Source of the DNA: Methylobacterium cerastii
Lineage (GTDB): Bacteria > Pseudomonadota > Alphaproteobacteria > Rhizobiales > Beijerinckiaceae
Direction of reading: 5' to 3'
Assembly: GCF_022179125.1 (NCBI RefSeq)
Contig: NZ_BPQG01000007.1
Coordinates: forward strand, 1 to 64,000
Length of the DNA stretch: 64,000 nucleotides
A program made the position numbers and the translations under genes. Positions within the stretch are counted from its first letter, which is position 1; the number at the start of each line of letters is the position of its first letter. This document shows, piece by piece, positions 19,413 through 28,607 of the stretch. Below the pieces are notes generated by a model. The model did not search any database. It saw only the letters and a list, made by a program, of their open reading frames with translations, and was not told the origin of the DNA.

Positions 19413-20750
19413 CTACATCTGCCGCATCTCGGAACGGTCGAGGGTCAGGGCAAGGAGCGATGCCGCCGCACCCGAGAGCAGGTAGAGGCCGACCATCCAC
19501 AGCCCGTAGCGGGACGAGAGCCAGAGGACGACCAGCGGAGCGAAGCCTGCGCCGAACAGCCACGCCAGATCCGAGGTGAGCGCCGCGCCGGTGTAGCGGT
19601 AGCGCGCGCCGAGGCGCGCCGTCACCGCGCCGGCGGTCTGCCCGTAGGCGAGGCCCATCAGCATGAAGCCGACCGTGACGTACATGGTCTGGCCGATGGC
19701 GCTGTCGCCGAACACCAGCGGCGCGACGATGCTGCCCAGCGCGAAGGCGGCGATCAGGCCGGAGCTGAGCAGCAGCGCGTTGCGGCGGCCGATCTGGTCG
19801 GCGATCAGCCCGGAGGCCGCGACCGCGCCGGCGCAGACGATGGCGCCCGAGCATTGCACGATCAGGAACTCGCCGGGCGAGCGGTCGGTGAACAGGGTCA
19901 GCCAGCTGATCGGGAAGATCGTGACGAGGTGGAACAGCGCGAAGGCGGCGAGCGGCACGAAGGCGCCGATCCACACGTCGAGGGCGTGATGGCGCACCAC
20001 CTCGGACACCGGCACCGGCTCGAGCTTGCCCTTCTCCATCAGCCGGACGAACTCGTCGGTGGCGACCAGACGCAGGCGGGCGAACAGGGCCACGACGTTG
20101 ATGGTGAAGGCGCAGTAGAACGGGAAGCGCCAGCCCCAATCGAGGAAGTCGGCGGAGTCGAGGTTCACGAGGAAGAACGAGAACAGGGCGCTGGCGACGA
20201 TGAAGCCGAGCGGCGCGCCGAGCTGGGGAATCATCGCGAACCAGCCGCGGCGCTCGCGCGGGGCGTTCAGCGCCAGCAACGAGGCGAGGCCGTCCCAGGC
20301 GCCGCCGAGCGCGAGGCCCTGGAGGATGCGCAGGCCGGCGAGCAGCCAGATCGAGGCGTAGCCGATGCTGGCGTAGCTCGGCAGGAAGCTCACCGCCGCG
20401 GTGGCACCGCCGAGCATGAACAGGGCGATCGTCAGCTTCACGCCGCGCCCGTGCCGCCGGTCGACGGCCATGAAGATCACCGAGCCGATCGGCCGGGCGA
20501 CGAAGGCCAGCGCGAACACCGCGAAGGAGTACAGCGTCGCGGTGAGCGCATCCGGCTCGAACGAGAAGAACACCTTCGGGAACACCAGCACCGAGGCGAT
20601 GCCGTAGACGAAGAAGTCGAAGTATTCCGAGGCACGACCGATCACGACGCCGGCGGCGATCTCGCCCGGGGCGACCTTGTGGTCGGTGGAGACCAGATGC
20701 GCGTCGCGCTCCAGGGGGGTGGAGTTTGCCAGGGCGGGCTCAGGAATCAT
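19413..20750 (-). CDS. MFS transporter (metabolite:H+ symporter type)
   Basis: 445 residues with 12 predicted helices. The MHS-type signature between helices 2 and 3 is visible (FVARPIGSVIFMAVDRRHGRG), together with RILQGLALGGAWDG and GLIADQIGRRNALLLSSG at the second half. The substrate is unknown. It lies 94 bases before cyoA in the same direction; an MFS gene in front of cyoABCD recurs in Rhizobiales, so it may be co-transcribed with the oxidase. ATG at 20750 is preferred to the upstream GTG at 20804. Confidence 0.88.
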   Translation of the reverse strand: MIPEPALANSTPLERDAHLVSTDHKVAPGEIAAGVVIGRASEYFDFFVYGIASVLVFPKVFFSFEPDALTATLYSFAVFALAFVARPIGSVIFMAVDRRHGRGVKLTIALFMLGGATAAVSFLPSYASIGYASIWLLAGLRILQGLALGGAWDGLASLLALNAPRERRGWFAMIPQLGAPLGFIVASALFSFFLVNLDSADFLDWGWRFPFYCAFTINVVALFARLRLVATDEFVRLMEKGKLEPVPVSEVVRHHALDVWIGAFVPLAAFALFHLVTIFPISWLTLFTDRSPGEFLIVQCSGAIVCAGAVAASGLIADQIGRRNALLLSSGLIAAFALGSIVAPLVFGDSAIGQTMYVTVGFMLMGLAYGQTAGAVTARLGARYRYTGAALTSDLAWLFGAGFAPLVVLWLSSRYGLWMVGLYLLSGAAASLLALTLDRSEMRQM

Positions 20751-21013
20751 GTCGGACAGCCGGCTTGCTCGTTGAGGCGACGGTGACGCGGTGCGGCGAT
20801 TCACGGGGCGTGCGTGCCACGGCCGGGGAGCGGTAAGTACCCGCTCAGGGCCGTCGGCGACACCGCCGCGTAGTCGCAGCGCCGATCAGAGGCTTTCGAG
20901 GCTGATAGCGCAAGCGTGCGCGACGGTCCCCCATGAATCCGGCATGTCCCTGCCGTTCCGAGCGCATGCCCCGGCGCGCGAAAATGCCGGGTGAAGTCGC
21001 GCGAGCGGACGTC

Positions 21014-21208
21014 TCAGTTCGCGTTTCGAGGAACGTCGACCGTGAGCATCGGCAGGAGGATCGAGCCGGCGGAGGCGTCCGCGAAGGGCGGGCGCAGGAA
21101 GCGGGGGCTCGCAGCAGGCGGGCTTGCCAGCAGGGCGAAGGCGGCGACGCTCAGGGCGAAGCCGAACGCCAGCAGCGACGTCTCGAGGCTGTGGTAGATT
21201 GCGTCCAT
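21014..21208 (-). CDS. small single-helix membrane protein, unknown
   Basis: A 64-residue frame starting MDAIYHSLE with one predicted membrane helix (LLAFGFALSVAAFALLA) and a proline-rich tail. I do not recognise it. It sits alone between the MFS gene and a hypothetical operon. The clean membrane-protein composition argues for a real gene, but this is not certain. Confidence 0.45.
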   Translation of the reverse strand: MDAIYHSLETSLLAFGFALSVAAFALLASPPAASPRFLRPPFADASAGSILLPMLTVDVPRNAN

Positions 21209-21328
21209 CGCCCGAACTCCCACCGCGCATGCGGTGCGGAATGATCGCGCGGCCGGGTTAAGCGAGCGGTAACGTCCGCCCGCTCGCGAGGCGGCGCAAG
21301 GACCGGGCGGGGCGGGCCGCCCGTCCCG

Positions 21329-21649
21329 TCAGGCGCTGCCGGCGGCCTCCATCCGCGCGAGGTCGCGCGCGCGCGGCTGCAGAATGGCGGCGGCCAGATG
21401 CGCTTCGAGCACGATCAGGTCGCCGTCCGGGTCCGGCACCCAGCCGCAGGCGCAGGTCGTGCCCGCCCCGTGCGCCGCCGCGATCTGCCCGTAGAGCGCG
21501 CCGACGGTCCGCGAGGCGGCTTCGAGGGCGGCCATCACCGGCAGGCCCTGCCCGTCGAGGGCCTGCCAGAACGCGCGCGCGAGCGCCTGCTCGATCGCCG
21601 CCTGCCCGCGGGTCTCGTCGCGGCGGCAGCTTTGGGATTCCGGGATCAT
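21329..21649 (-). CDS. hypothetical protein, about 106 residues
   Basis: Starts MIPESQSCRRDETRGQ. An alanine-rich helical body (AAIEQALARAFWQALDG, MAALEAASRTVGALYGQ) is followed by a cysteine pair CACGW and an acidic PDPDGDLIVLEAHLAAAIL segment. No family recognised. Its ATG overlaps the stop of the small frame upstream (ATGA), which supports both as a two-gene unit. Confidence 0.45.
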   Translation of the reverse strand: MIPESQSCRRDETRGQAAIEQALARAFWQALDGQGLPVMAALEAASRTVGALYGQIAAAHGAGTTCACGWVPDPDGDLIVLEAHLAAAILQPRARDLARMEAAGSA

Positions 21650-21798
21650 GCGCGGGCTCCGGTGCGGCGGACCCGCTGCGGCGCCGACGCGACGCGGTCG
21701 ATCAGGTCCGGCAGGCGGTGCAGGCGCAGGCCGAGGCAGGAGCCGTCCCACCAAGCCACCGTCACGCAGGTATCGATCAGGTCCATCACCCGTCTCAT
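21646..21798 (-). CDS. small open frame upstream of and overlapping the 106-residue gene
   Basis: Fifty codons starting MRRVMDLIDTCVTVAWWDGS and ending RTGARA, with the stop overlapping the next ATG (ATGA). Non-random content (LIDTCVTVAWWDGSCLGLRL) and tight coupling suggest a translated peptide. No family recognised. The stretch upstream (21799-21995) is unusually AT-rich around 21890-21980 and probably holds the promoter. Confidence 0.4.
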   Translation of the reverse strand: MRRVMDLIDTCVTVAWWDGSCLGLRLHRLPDLIDRVASAPQRVRRTGARA

Positions 21799-21995
21799 TC
21801 CGGCCTCCAGCATCCGTGCATTCGCCGATGCCGCCGCCTGAATGCAGACGATCCGACAGCGTCGATAGACCGTCTAGCAGGGTCGCAAAGCGATGATCAA
21901 GCAATCCATCAAATATTGGAAACGTTGTAATTCCAGTCTTCAGCCGTCTATCTCCAATTTTATATTTGAAATCATTCCACAGTAGACGCCTGCCA

Positions 21996-22445
21996 TCACG
22001 CTCCGACGGCCACGAGCACCGCGCCGGCGGCGATCAGCGCGACGCCGAGCCAGTTCAGCGGGCTCAGCGTCTCGCCGAGCAGGGTCGCGCCGAAGAGCGC
22101 GACCAGGACGACGCTGAGCTTGTCGATCGGCGCGACGCGGGCGGCGTCGCCGAGGGACAGGGCGCGGAAGTAGCAAAGCCACGAAGCACCGGTGGCGAGG
22201 CCCGACAAGACGAGGAAGACCGCGCTCCGCCCCGGGATCCGGGCCAAGTCGGCGGCCTGGCCGGTGACGACCACGATGGCCGCGGTGAGCGCCAGGATCA
22301 CCACCGTGCGGACGAGGGTCGCGACATCCGAGGGCACGCCCGCGACGCCGACCTTGGCCAGGATCGCGGTAAGCGCGGCGAAGGCCGCCGAGAGCAGGGC
22401 CCAGAAGCGCCAAGACTGGATCGATGACTGGATCAGCGTCGCCAT
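21996..22445 (-). CDS. EamA/DMT-family half-size transporter
   Basis: 149 residues with about five predicted helices: one EamA repeat (FWALLSAAFAALTAILAKVGV at the N-terminus, YFRALSLGDAARVAPIDKLSVVLVALFG, LNWLGVALIAAGAVLVAVG at the end). The LGDAARVAPIDKLS motif is typical of the drug/metabolite transporter family. At half the usual length it probably works as a dimer. It is 16 bases downstream of crcB on the same strand. Confidence 0.8.
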   Translation of the reverse strand: MATLIQSSIQSWRFWALLSAAFAALTAILAKVGVAGVPSDVATLVRTVVILALTAAIVVVTGQAADLARIPGRSAVFLVLSGLATGASWLCYFRALSLGDAARVAPIDKLSVVLVALFGATLLGETLSPLNWLGVALIAAGAVLVAVGA

Positions 22446-22461
22446 CACGAGGGCCGGCCCG

Positions 22462-22830
22462 TCACAGGATCGCGCGCATCAGCAGCAGGCCGGCGAACAA
22501 GCCTGCGAGGCCGAGCGCCACCGAGCCGACGATGTAGACCGCTGCCGCCGCGGTCTGACCCCGCTCCAGCAGAAGCACGGCTTCCAGGGAATACGAGGAG
22601 AAGGTGGTGAAGCCGCCGAGCACGCCGGTGGCGATGAACAACCGCAGCGGCTGCCCGCCGCCGCGCAGGGCGAACCACCCGGTGAACAGCCCCATCAGCA
22701 CCGAGCCGACGACGTTGATCGCCATGGTGCCGTAGGGGAAATCCGAGCCGAGCCGCAGGGAGGCTGCGCTGACGCCGTAGCGCGCGACGCCGCCGAGGCC
22801 GGCGCCGAGGAAGACGAGGAGGAGGTTCAT
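22462..22830 (-). CDS. crcB: fluoride ion channel CrcB
   Basis: CrcB (Fluc) is a dimeric membrane channel that lets toxic fluoride out of the cell. 122 residues with four helices and the family motifs GAGLGGVARYGVS, GTMAINVVGSVLMG (pore asparagine) and GVLGGFTTFSSYS (phenylalanine/threonine-serine track). The start at 22830 follows GAGGAGGA-like purine sequence on the minus strand. I found no clear fluoride riboswitch in the upstream 150 bases. Confidence 0.93.
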   Translation of the reverse strand: MNLLLVFLGAGLGGVARYGVSAASLRLGSDFPYGTMAINVVGSVLMGLFTGWFALRGGGQPLRLFIATGVLGGFTTFSSYSLEAVLLLERGQTAAAAVYIVGSVALGLAGLFAGLLLMRAIL

Positions 22831-23004
22831 TCTGTTGCCGATCCCGGGCAGGCGTGCACCCAAGCGCTAGCGTCTGGCACCGCGTCTGTCATCGGGCAGC
22901 CGGCATGCAAGAAGCCGGCAAGCACGACGAACGCCGCCGGCCCCATCACGGTCCGGCGGCGTGCAAGCGAGGTTCCAGGTTCGAACGCGCAAGTGTGGGG
23001 CGCA

Positions 23005-25260
23005 CTATCCGAGCACCTTGTCGATGGTGATCGGCAGGTGGCGGATGCGCTTTCCGGTGGCGTGGAACACCGCGTTGGCCACCGCCGCGGCGGTGCCGAC
23101 GATGCCGATTTCGCCGAGGCCCTTCACCCCGAGCGGGTTGGCCTTGTCCTCCTCGTCCACGAAGATCACGTCGATGTCGTAGATGTCGGCGTTGGCCGGC
23201 ACGTGATACTCGCCGAGGTTGTGGTTCATGAACCGGCCGAGGCGGTGGTCCATCATCGATTCCTCGTGCAACGCCGAGCCGATGCCCATCACCACGCCGC
23301 CGAGGATCTGGCTGCGCGCGGTCTTGGGATTGAGGATCTTGCCGGCCGCCACCGCCGAGACGACGCGGGTGAGGCGGATCTGGCCGAGCTCCTCGTCGAC
23401 CCGGACCTCTACGAAGACGGCCGAGTGGGTGTAGGCCTCGTACTGGCTGGCGAAATCCTTGTCGGGACCAGCGGATTCGGTCGCCTCCACCGTCTCGACG
23501 CCGGCGGCCTTCAGCACGTCGACCAGGGCGACGCTGCGGCTATCGTCGCCCGCCACCGCGATGCGCCCGTTCGCGAAGGAGACGCGGTCGAAGTCGACGT
23601 TGGCGAGCGGCGAACCCTCCATGGCGCGGGCGAGCTTGAACACCTGTTCGCCGACGTTGCGGCAGGCCTTCATCACCGCGGTGCCGGAGGAGGCTGCGGT
23701 CCACGAGCCGCCCGCGACCGGCGCCTCGGGGAGCCGCGTGTCACCGAGCTTGGTCGTCACGTCCTCCATCGGCAGGCCGAGGGTGTCGGCGGCGATCTGG
23801 GTGAGGATCGTATAGGTGCCGGTGCCGATGTCGCCGGTGGAGTTGCCGACCTCGAGCTTGCCGTCCGCGCTCAGGATGGCGTGGGCGCTCGATTGCTGCA
23901 TCATCGATTCCCACACGCCGGTGGCCATGCCCCAGCCGACGAGCTCGTGACCCTCGCGCATCGAGCGCGGCGCAGGCGTGCGCTTGGCCCAGCCGAAGCG
24001 TTCGGCGCCCTGCGTGAAGCAGGCCTTCAGCGCCTTCGAGCCGAACGGCTTGTCCTCGGAGGTCGCGTCGGCCTCGGAGAAGTTGCGCAGGCGCAATGCG
24101 ATCGGGTCGAGGCCGGCCTCGTGCGCCAGCTCGTCCATCGCGGTCTCGATGGCGAAGACGCCGGTGACCGCGCCGGGCGCACGCATGTCGCCGGGCGAGG
24201 CCGTGTCGAGCTGGGCGATCTTGTACGTCAGCGCGACGTTGTCGCACTTGTAGAGCACGCCCGACCAGTTGACGACGACCTCTTGGTAATCCTCGTAATG
24301 CGAGGTCACGCCGATCGCGTCGTGGCGCAGCGCCTGCAGCTGCCCGTCCTCGCCTGAGCCGAGCGACACGGTCTGGATCGCGTCCGGACGGTAGGTGAAC
24401 GACCACATCTGGTCGCGGGTCAGGACCACCCGCACCGAGCGCTCTAGGTCGCGGGCGGCCAGCATCGCCAGGAAGAGCTGGTATTGCGGGCGCAGGCCCG
24501 AGCCGAAGCCGCCGCCGAGATACGGGTTGAGCACCCGCACGTCGTCCTTCTTCAGGCCGAACACCGCCGCGAGGTAGTTGTGGCTGTTCGAGACGCCCTG
24601 GACCTTGTCGTAGACCGTGTACTTGCCGTCGCCCTCGTAGACGACGGTGGAGGCGTGGGGCTCCATCGGGTTGTGGTGCTCGACCGCGAGCCGGTACTCG
24701 TTCTGCAGCTTGATCGGCGCGGCGTCGTAGGCGGCGTCGGCGTCGCCCCAGGGCTTAGGCGGCGGCTTGATGCCGGCGCGCTTCTTCGGCGGGTCGTAGG
24801 CGAAGGCGCGGACCGCGTCGGCGGAGGTCTTGGGCTCCTCGGCCTCGTAGGCGACCTTCACCAGGGTGGCCGCGTGCCGTGCGGTCTCGAAATCCTCGGC
24901 CACGACGAGGGCGACCGGCTGGCCGCTGAAGGCGATCTTGTCGTCGTAGAGCGCGCGGAACGGCGAGCCGGGGGGCGCCACCGCGTCCTGGTAATTGTAG
25001 TCGAGCCAAGCGGTGCGCGAGCGATTCTCGTGCGTGAGCACCTTGATGACGCCGGGCACGGCTTCGGCGGCGGCGGTGTCGATCGCGCTGATGCGGCCGC
25101 GCGCGATCGCGCTCGACACCACGTAGCCATGGGCGAGGTCGGCGGCGGTGAATTCGCCGGCGTACTTGGCCAGGCCCGTCACCTTGGCCGGTCCGTCGAC
25201 GCGGTTGCGGGGGGTGCCGACGAAGCTGTCGTGGCCGGTGGAGCTGAAGGTCTGTGTCAT
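23005..25260 (-). CDS. molybdenum-binding subunit of an aldehyde/xanthine oxidoreductase (PaoC-like)
   Basis: 751-residue large subunit of a three-subunit molybdo-hydroxylase. N-terminal KVTGLAKYAGEF and the LNPYLGGGFGSGL motif around the cofactor, MRAPGAVTGVFAIETAMDELA (molybdopterin contact) and the C-terminal GVKGLGEIG (active-site glutamate) are all present. With the FAD and 2Fe-2S genes just upstream it forms a PaoABC-type complex that likely oxidises aldehydes, probably aromatic ones; the exact substrate is not readable. Start at 25260 gives MTQTFSSTG. It follows the FAD subunit after 10 bases. Confidence 0.92.
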   Translation of the reverse strand: MTQTFSSTGHDSFVGTPRNRVDGPAKVTGLAKYAGEFTAADLAHGYVVSSAIARGRISAIDTAAAEAVPGVIKVLTHENRSRTAWLDYNYQDAVAPPGSPFRALYDDKIAFSGQPVALVVAEDFETARHAATLVKVAYEAEEPKTSADAVRAFAYDPPKKRAGIKPPPKPWGDADAAYDAAPIKLQNEYRLAVEHHNPMEPHASTVVYEGDGKYTVYDKVQGVSNSHNYLAAVFGLKKDDVRVLNPYLGGGFGSGLRPQYQLFLAMLAARDLERSVRVVLTRDQMWSFTYRPDAIQTVSLGSGEDGQLQALRHDAIGVTSHYEDYQEVVVNWSGVLYKCDNVALTYKIAQLDTASPGDMRAPGAVTGVFAIETAMDELAHEAGLDPIALRLRNFSEADATSEDKPFGSKALKACFTQGAERFGWAKRTPAPRSMREGHELVGWGMATGVWESMMQQSSAHAILSADGKLEVGNSTGDIGTGTYTILTQIAADTLGLPMEDVTTKLGDTRLPEAPVAGGSWTAASSGTAVMKACRNVGEQVFKLARAMEGSPLANVDFDRVSFANGRIAVAGDDSRSVALVDVLKAAGVETVEATESAGPDKDFASQYEAYTHSAVFVEVRVDEELGQIRLTRVVSAVAAGKILNPKTARSQILGGVVMGIGSALHEESMMDHRLGRFMNHNLGEYHVPANADIYDIDVIFVDEEDKANPLGVKGLGEIGIVGTAAAVANAVFHATGKRIRHLPITIDKVLG

Positions 25261-25270
25261 GCGGCGATCC

Positions 25271-26284
25271 TTACTGGATGCGCTTGTCGGTGAGCGACTG
25301 CGGCGTGCCGGCGGCGGCCTGGGACAGGCCTCGCACGATCGCACGCCGCGCAAGCTCGACCTTGAACGCGTTCTCGGATTGGGGGCGGGCCTCGGCGACG
25401 ACGAAGTCGGCGGCGGCCTGGAAGGTCTCGCGGGTGGCCGGCTTGCCGACGAGCAGCGCCTCGGCTTGCCGGTTGCGCCACGGCTTGTGCGCCACGCCGC
25501 CGAGCGCGAGGCGGGCGATCTTCACCGTGTCGCCGTCGAGTTCGAGCGCTGCCGCCACGGAGACGAGGGCGAAGGCGTAGGACAGCCGGTCGCGCAGCTT
25601 CAGGTAGGTGTAGTTCTTCGAGAGGTCCGCGGCGGGAAGGTCGACGGAGAGGACGATCTCGCCCGGCTTCAGGGTGTTGTCCTTGGCCGGGTCGTCGCCG
25701 GGCAGCCGATGGAAGTCCGCGAACGCGATGCTGCGGTCGCCCTCCGGCCCTGTCACCTGCACCACCGCCTCCAGCGCCGCGAGCGCGACGCACATGTCGG
25801 ACGGGTGGGTGGCGATGCAGGATTCGCTCGCCCCGAAGATCGCGTGGATGCGGGTTACGCCGCCGATCGCGGCGCAGCCGCTACCGGGCTCGCGCTTGTT
25901 GCAGGGGGTGGCCGTGTCGTAGAAATAGTAGCAGCGGGTGCGCTGGTTGAGGTTGCCGCCGGTGGTCGCAGCGTTGCGCAGCTGGCCCGAGGCGCCTGCC
26001 AGGATCGCATCCGCCAGCAGCGGGTAGCGGCTCCTGACGCGGGCGTCGTAGGCGAGGTTCGCGTTCGTCACGAGGGCGCCGACCCGCAGTCCGCCGTCGT
26101 GCTCGGCGATGTCGCCGAGCGGCAGGCGGGTGATGTCGATCAGGCGGCCGGGGCGCGTCACGTCGTACTTCATCAGGTCGACGAGGTTGGTGCCGCCGGC
26201 GATGAACTGCGCGCCGGGTGCGCCGGCGAAGGCCTGCACGGCCTCCGCCACGGTGCCGGCGCGAACGTAATCGAAGCGGTTCAT
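25271..26284 (-). CDS. FAD-binding subunit with extra Fe-S site (PaoB-like)
   Basis: 337 residues. FAD-binding signatures AGGTNLVDLMK and ATTGGNLNQRTRC are visible. Between them and the C-terminal domain an insert carries four cysteines (C118, C128, C137, C156; TPCNKREPGSGC), the arrangement described for the additional [4Fe-4S] cluster of E. coli PaoB and 4-hydroxybenzoyl-CoA reductase-like enzymes. This passes electrons from FAD towards the 2Fe-2S subunit side. Its ATG overlaps the stop of the upstream subunit (ATGA). Confidence 0.92.
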   Translation of the reverse strand: MNRFDYVRAGTVAEAVQAFAGAPGAQFIAGGTNLVDLMKYDVTRPGRLIDITRLPLGDIAEHDGGLRVGALVTNANLAYDARVRSRYPLLADAILAGASGQLRNAATTGGNLNQRTRCYYFYDTATPCNKREPGSGCAAIGGVTRIHAIFGASESCIATHPSDMCVALAALEAVVQVTGPEGDRSIAFADFHRLPGDDPAKDNTLKPGEIVLSVDLPAADLSKNYTYLKLRDRLSYAFALVSVAAALELDGDTVKIARLALGGVAHKPWRNRQAEALLVGKPATRETFQAAADFVVAEARPQSENAFKVELARRAIVRGLSQAAAGTPQSLTDKRIQ

Positions 26285-26832
26285 CGGGCGGCTCCCAAGT
26301 CTTGAGCCGCACCGTCCTGCGCCATCACATCCTCGATCGCGTCGACGATGTTGGTGTAGGCGCCGCAGCGACAGATGTTTCCGCTCATCGCCTCGCGGAT
26401 CTCGTCGCGCGAATGCGCGTGACCCTCGTTCATCATGCCGACCGACGAGCAGAGCTGGCCCGGCGTGCAGTAGCCGCACTGGAAGGCGTCGTGCTCGACG
26501 AAGGCCGCCTGCATGGGGTGCAGGCCGTTGCTGCCGGCGCCGCCGTTCGACAGGCCGGCAAGGCCCTCGACGGTGGTGACCTCGGCGCCGTCCTTCATCA
26601 CCGCCAGGGCGAGGCAGGAATTCACGCGGACGCCGTCCACCAGCACCGTGCAGGCGCCGCACTGGCCGTGGTCGCAACCCTTCTTGGTGCCGGTGAGGTC
26701 GAGGGTCTCGCGCAGCAGGTCGAGCAGGGTGGTCCAGGGGGCGACCTGGAGTTCGCGGTGCTGCCCGTTGATGGTCAGGCTGATGCCGACCCGGGTGTCC
26801 GCGGCGACCGGCGAACCGCTTTCGATGAGCAT
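26281..26832 (-). CDS. 2Fe-2S subunit of the aldehyde/xanthine oxidoreductase (PaoA-like)
   Basis: 183-residue iron-sulfur subunit with both clusters: the plant-type ferredoxin site GCDHGQCGACTV plus NSCL, and the C-terminal helical site QCGYCTPG and NICRCGAY. E. coli PaoA has a Tat signal peptide; here the N-terminus MLIESGSPVAADTRVG shows none, so the complex is probably cytoplasmic. First gene of the operon. Confidence 0.92.
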   Translation of the reverse strand: MLIESGSPVAADTRVGISLTINGQHRELQVAPWTTLLDLLRETLDLTGTKKGCDHGQCGACTVLVDGVRVNSCLALAVMKDGAEVTTVEGLAGLSNGGAGSNGLHPMQAAFVEHDAFQCGYCTPGQLCSSVGMMNEGHAHSRDEIREAMSGNICRCGAYTNIVDAIEDVMAQDGAAQDLGAAR

Positions 26833-27078
26833 GAGGCGTTCCAAGAGAAAAGGTTTTTCGCGAAAGGGCGAACAGGTCGGGGCGAACACGGCGCGCAAGG
26901 CGTGCATCCGGCCTCGCCGCACGGCTCGTCCGTTGCACTCGATAACGGTTCCAATCTGCCGCCGTTCCAATCCGTGGTCGTCGCCGCGTCGGGCGTCGCG
27001 TTGCGGGCCAAGCGGTTTCCGTTTGCGCACGCCTCGGCTAACCCTGGGCCGGACCGCCGAACCGCCTCAGGAGCCCCG

Positions 27079-28473
27079 ATGGCCGCCCTCGATTCCGTCC
27101 TCAACGACATCGACAAGGATCTCGACAACGCCCTGGAGCGCCTGTTCGCCTTCCTCAGGATTCCCTCGATCTCGACCGATCAGGCCTATGCCCCCCATTG
27201 CCGCGAGGCGGCGGCCTGGCTCGCCGCGGACCTGACGGCGCTCGGGTTCGAGACCTCGGTGGAGGAGACCTCGCTCCACCCCGTCGTGCTGGCGCATAAG
27301 CCGAAGCCCGGGGCGCCGCACGTGCTGTTCTATGGGCATTACGACGTGCAGCCGGTGGACCCGCTGGACCTGTGGGAGACGCCGCCGTTCGAGCCGCGGA
27401 TCGCCACCGACGCGAAGGGCGAGAAGACAATCGTCGCCCGCGGCGCTTCCGACGACAAGGGCCAGGTGATGACCTTCGTCGAGGCCTGCCGGGCGCATCT
27501 CGCGATGAACGCCGAGCTACCCTGCGCGGTCACGATCCTGATCGAGGGCGCCGAGGAGAACGGCTCGCAGGGGCTGCCGGAATGGGTGGCGCGGAACAAG
27601 GATCGGCTCGCCGCCGACGTCGTGCTGGTGTGCGACACGTCGATGTGGAACCCGACGACGCCGGCAATCACCTCGTCACTACGCGGGCTCGCCTATTTCG
27701 AGGTCGAGGTGACCTGCGCCGACCGCGACCTGCATTCGGGCTTCTTCGGCGGCGCCGCGCGCAACCCGATCCACGTGCTGTCGCGCATCCTCGCCGACCT
27801 GCACGACGATGACGGCAAGGTGACGCTGCCTGGCTTCTACGACGGCGTGCGCGAGCGGCCGCCCGAGGTGCTGGAGCAGTGGCGCGGCCTCGACTTCACG
27901 CCCGAAACGTTCCTCGGCCCCATCGGCCTGTCGGAGCCGGCCGGCGAGCGCGGGCGTCTGCTGATCGAATTGGTGCAGTCGCGGCCGGCTTGCGACGTCA
28001 ACGGCATCATCGGCGGCTATACCGGCGAGGGCACCAAGACGGTGATCGCGGGCAAGGCCAGCGCCAAGGTCTCGTTCCGCCTCGTGGACGACCAGGACCC
28101 GCAGAAGCTCGCCGAGACCTTCGAGGCCTTCGTGCGCGCACGCATCCCCGCCGACTGCTCGGTGAACGTGATCTGCTACAAGGGCTCGCGCGCCATCAGC
28201 CTGCCCTTCGACATGCCGGAGCTGGAGACCGCCCGCGCCGCGCTCCAGGACGAGTGGGGCGTGCCCGCGGTGACGGTGGGCGCGGGCGGCTCGATCCCGA
28301 TCGTCGGCGACTTCAAGCGCCTCCTCGACCGCAACACCCTGCTGATCGGCTTCGGACTCGACGACGACCGCATCCACTCGCCGAACGAGAAGTACGACCT
28401 GCGGAGCTTCCACAAGGGCACGCGCTCGTGGGCGCGCATCCTGTCGGCTTTGGGGGCACGGCGGGGGCACTGA
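27079..28473 (+). CDS. M20 family dipeptidase/metallopeptidase
   Basis: 464-residue zinc peptidase of the M20 (carnosinase/CNDP-like) group. The first metal site is FYGHYDVQPVDP, the next RGASDDKGQ, then EGAEENGSQG (catalytic glutamate pair), and the C-terminal metal histidine lies in DDRIHSPNEK. The dimerisation domain starts near residue 210 (EVTCADRDLHSG). ATG at 27079 follows AGGAGCCCC. It is transcribed divergently from the aldehyde oxidoreductase operon across 246 bases. Confidence 0.92.
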   Translation: MAALDSVLNDIDKDLDNALERLFAFLRIPSISTDQAYAPHCREAAAWLAADLTALGFETSVEETSLHPVVLAHKPKPGAPHVLFYGHYDVQPVDPLDLWETPPFEPRIATDAKGEKTIVARGASDDKGQVMTFVEACRAHLAMNAELPCAVTILIEGAEENGSQGLPEWVARNKDRLAADVVLVCDTSMWNPTTPAITSSLRGLAYFEVEVTCADRDLHSGFFGGAARNPIHVLSRILADLHDDDGKVTLPGFYDGVRERPPEVLEQWRGLDFTPETFLGPIGLSEPAGERGRLLIELVQSRPACDVNGIIGGYTGEGTKTVIAGKASAKVSFRLVDDQDPQKLAETFEAFVRARIPADCSVNVICYKGSRAISLPFDMPELETARAALQDEWGVPAVTVGAGGSIPIVGDFKRLLDRNTLLIGFGLDDDRIHSPNEKYDLRSFHKGTRSWARILSALGARRGH

Positions 28474-28607
28474 GCGGCGGCTTTCCCTCCCCCTTCCGCT
28501 GGGGCAGGCGGTGCGGTGCGAGACGGCTCGCGGGAACCGAGGCGTGCTTCTGCGCCTTCCCTGACCGCGCGACGGCAACCCGGCCGGTCGCCCGTCCCGG
28601 GAGCTTC

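Noticed and set aside
22831-22980. Fluoride riboswitch before crcB
   Set aside because: The upstream bases lack the conserved pseudoknot pattern I would expect; only a weak GATGAC-like match was found.
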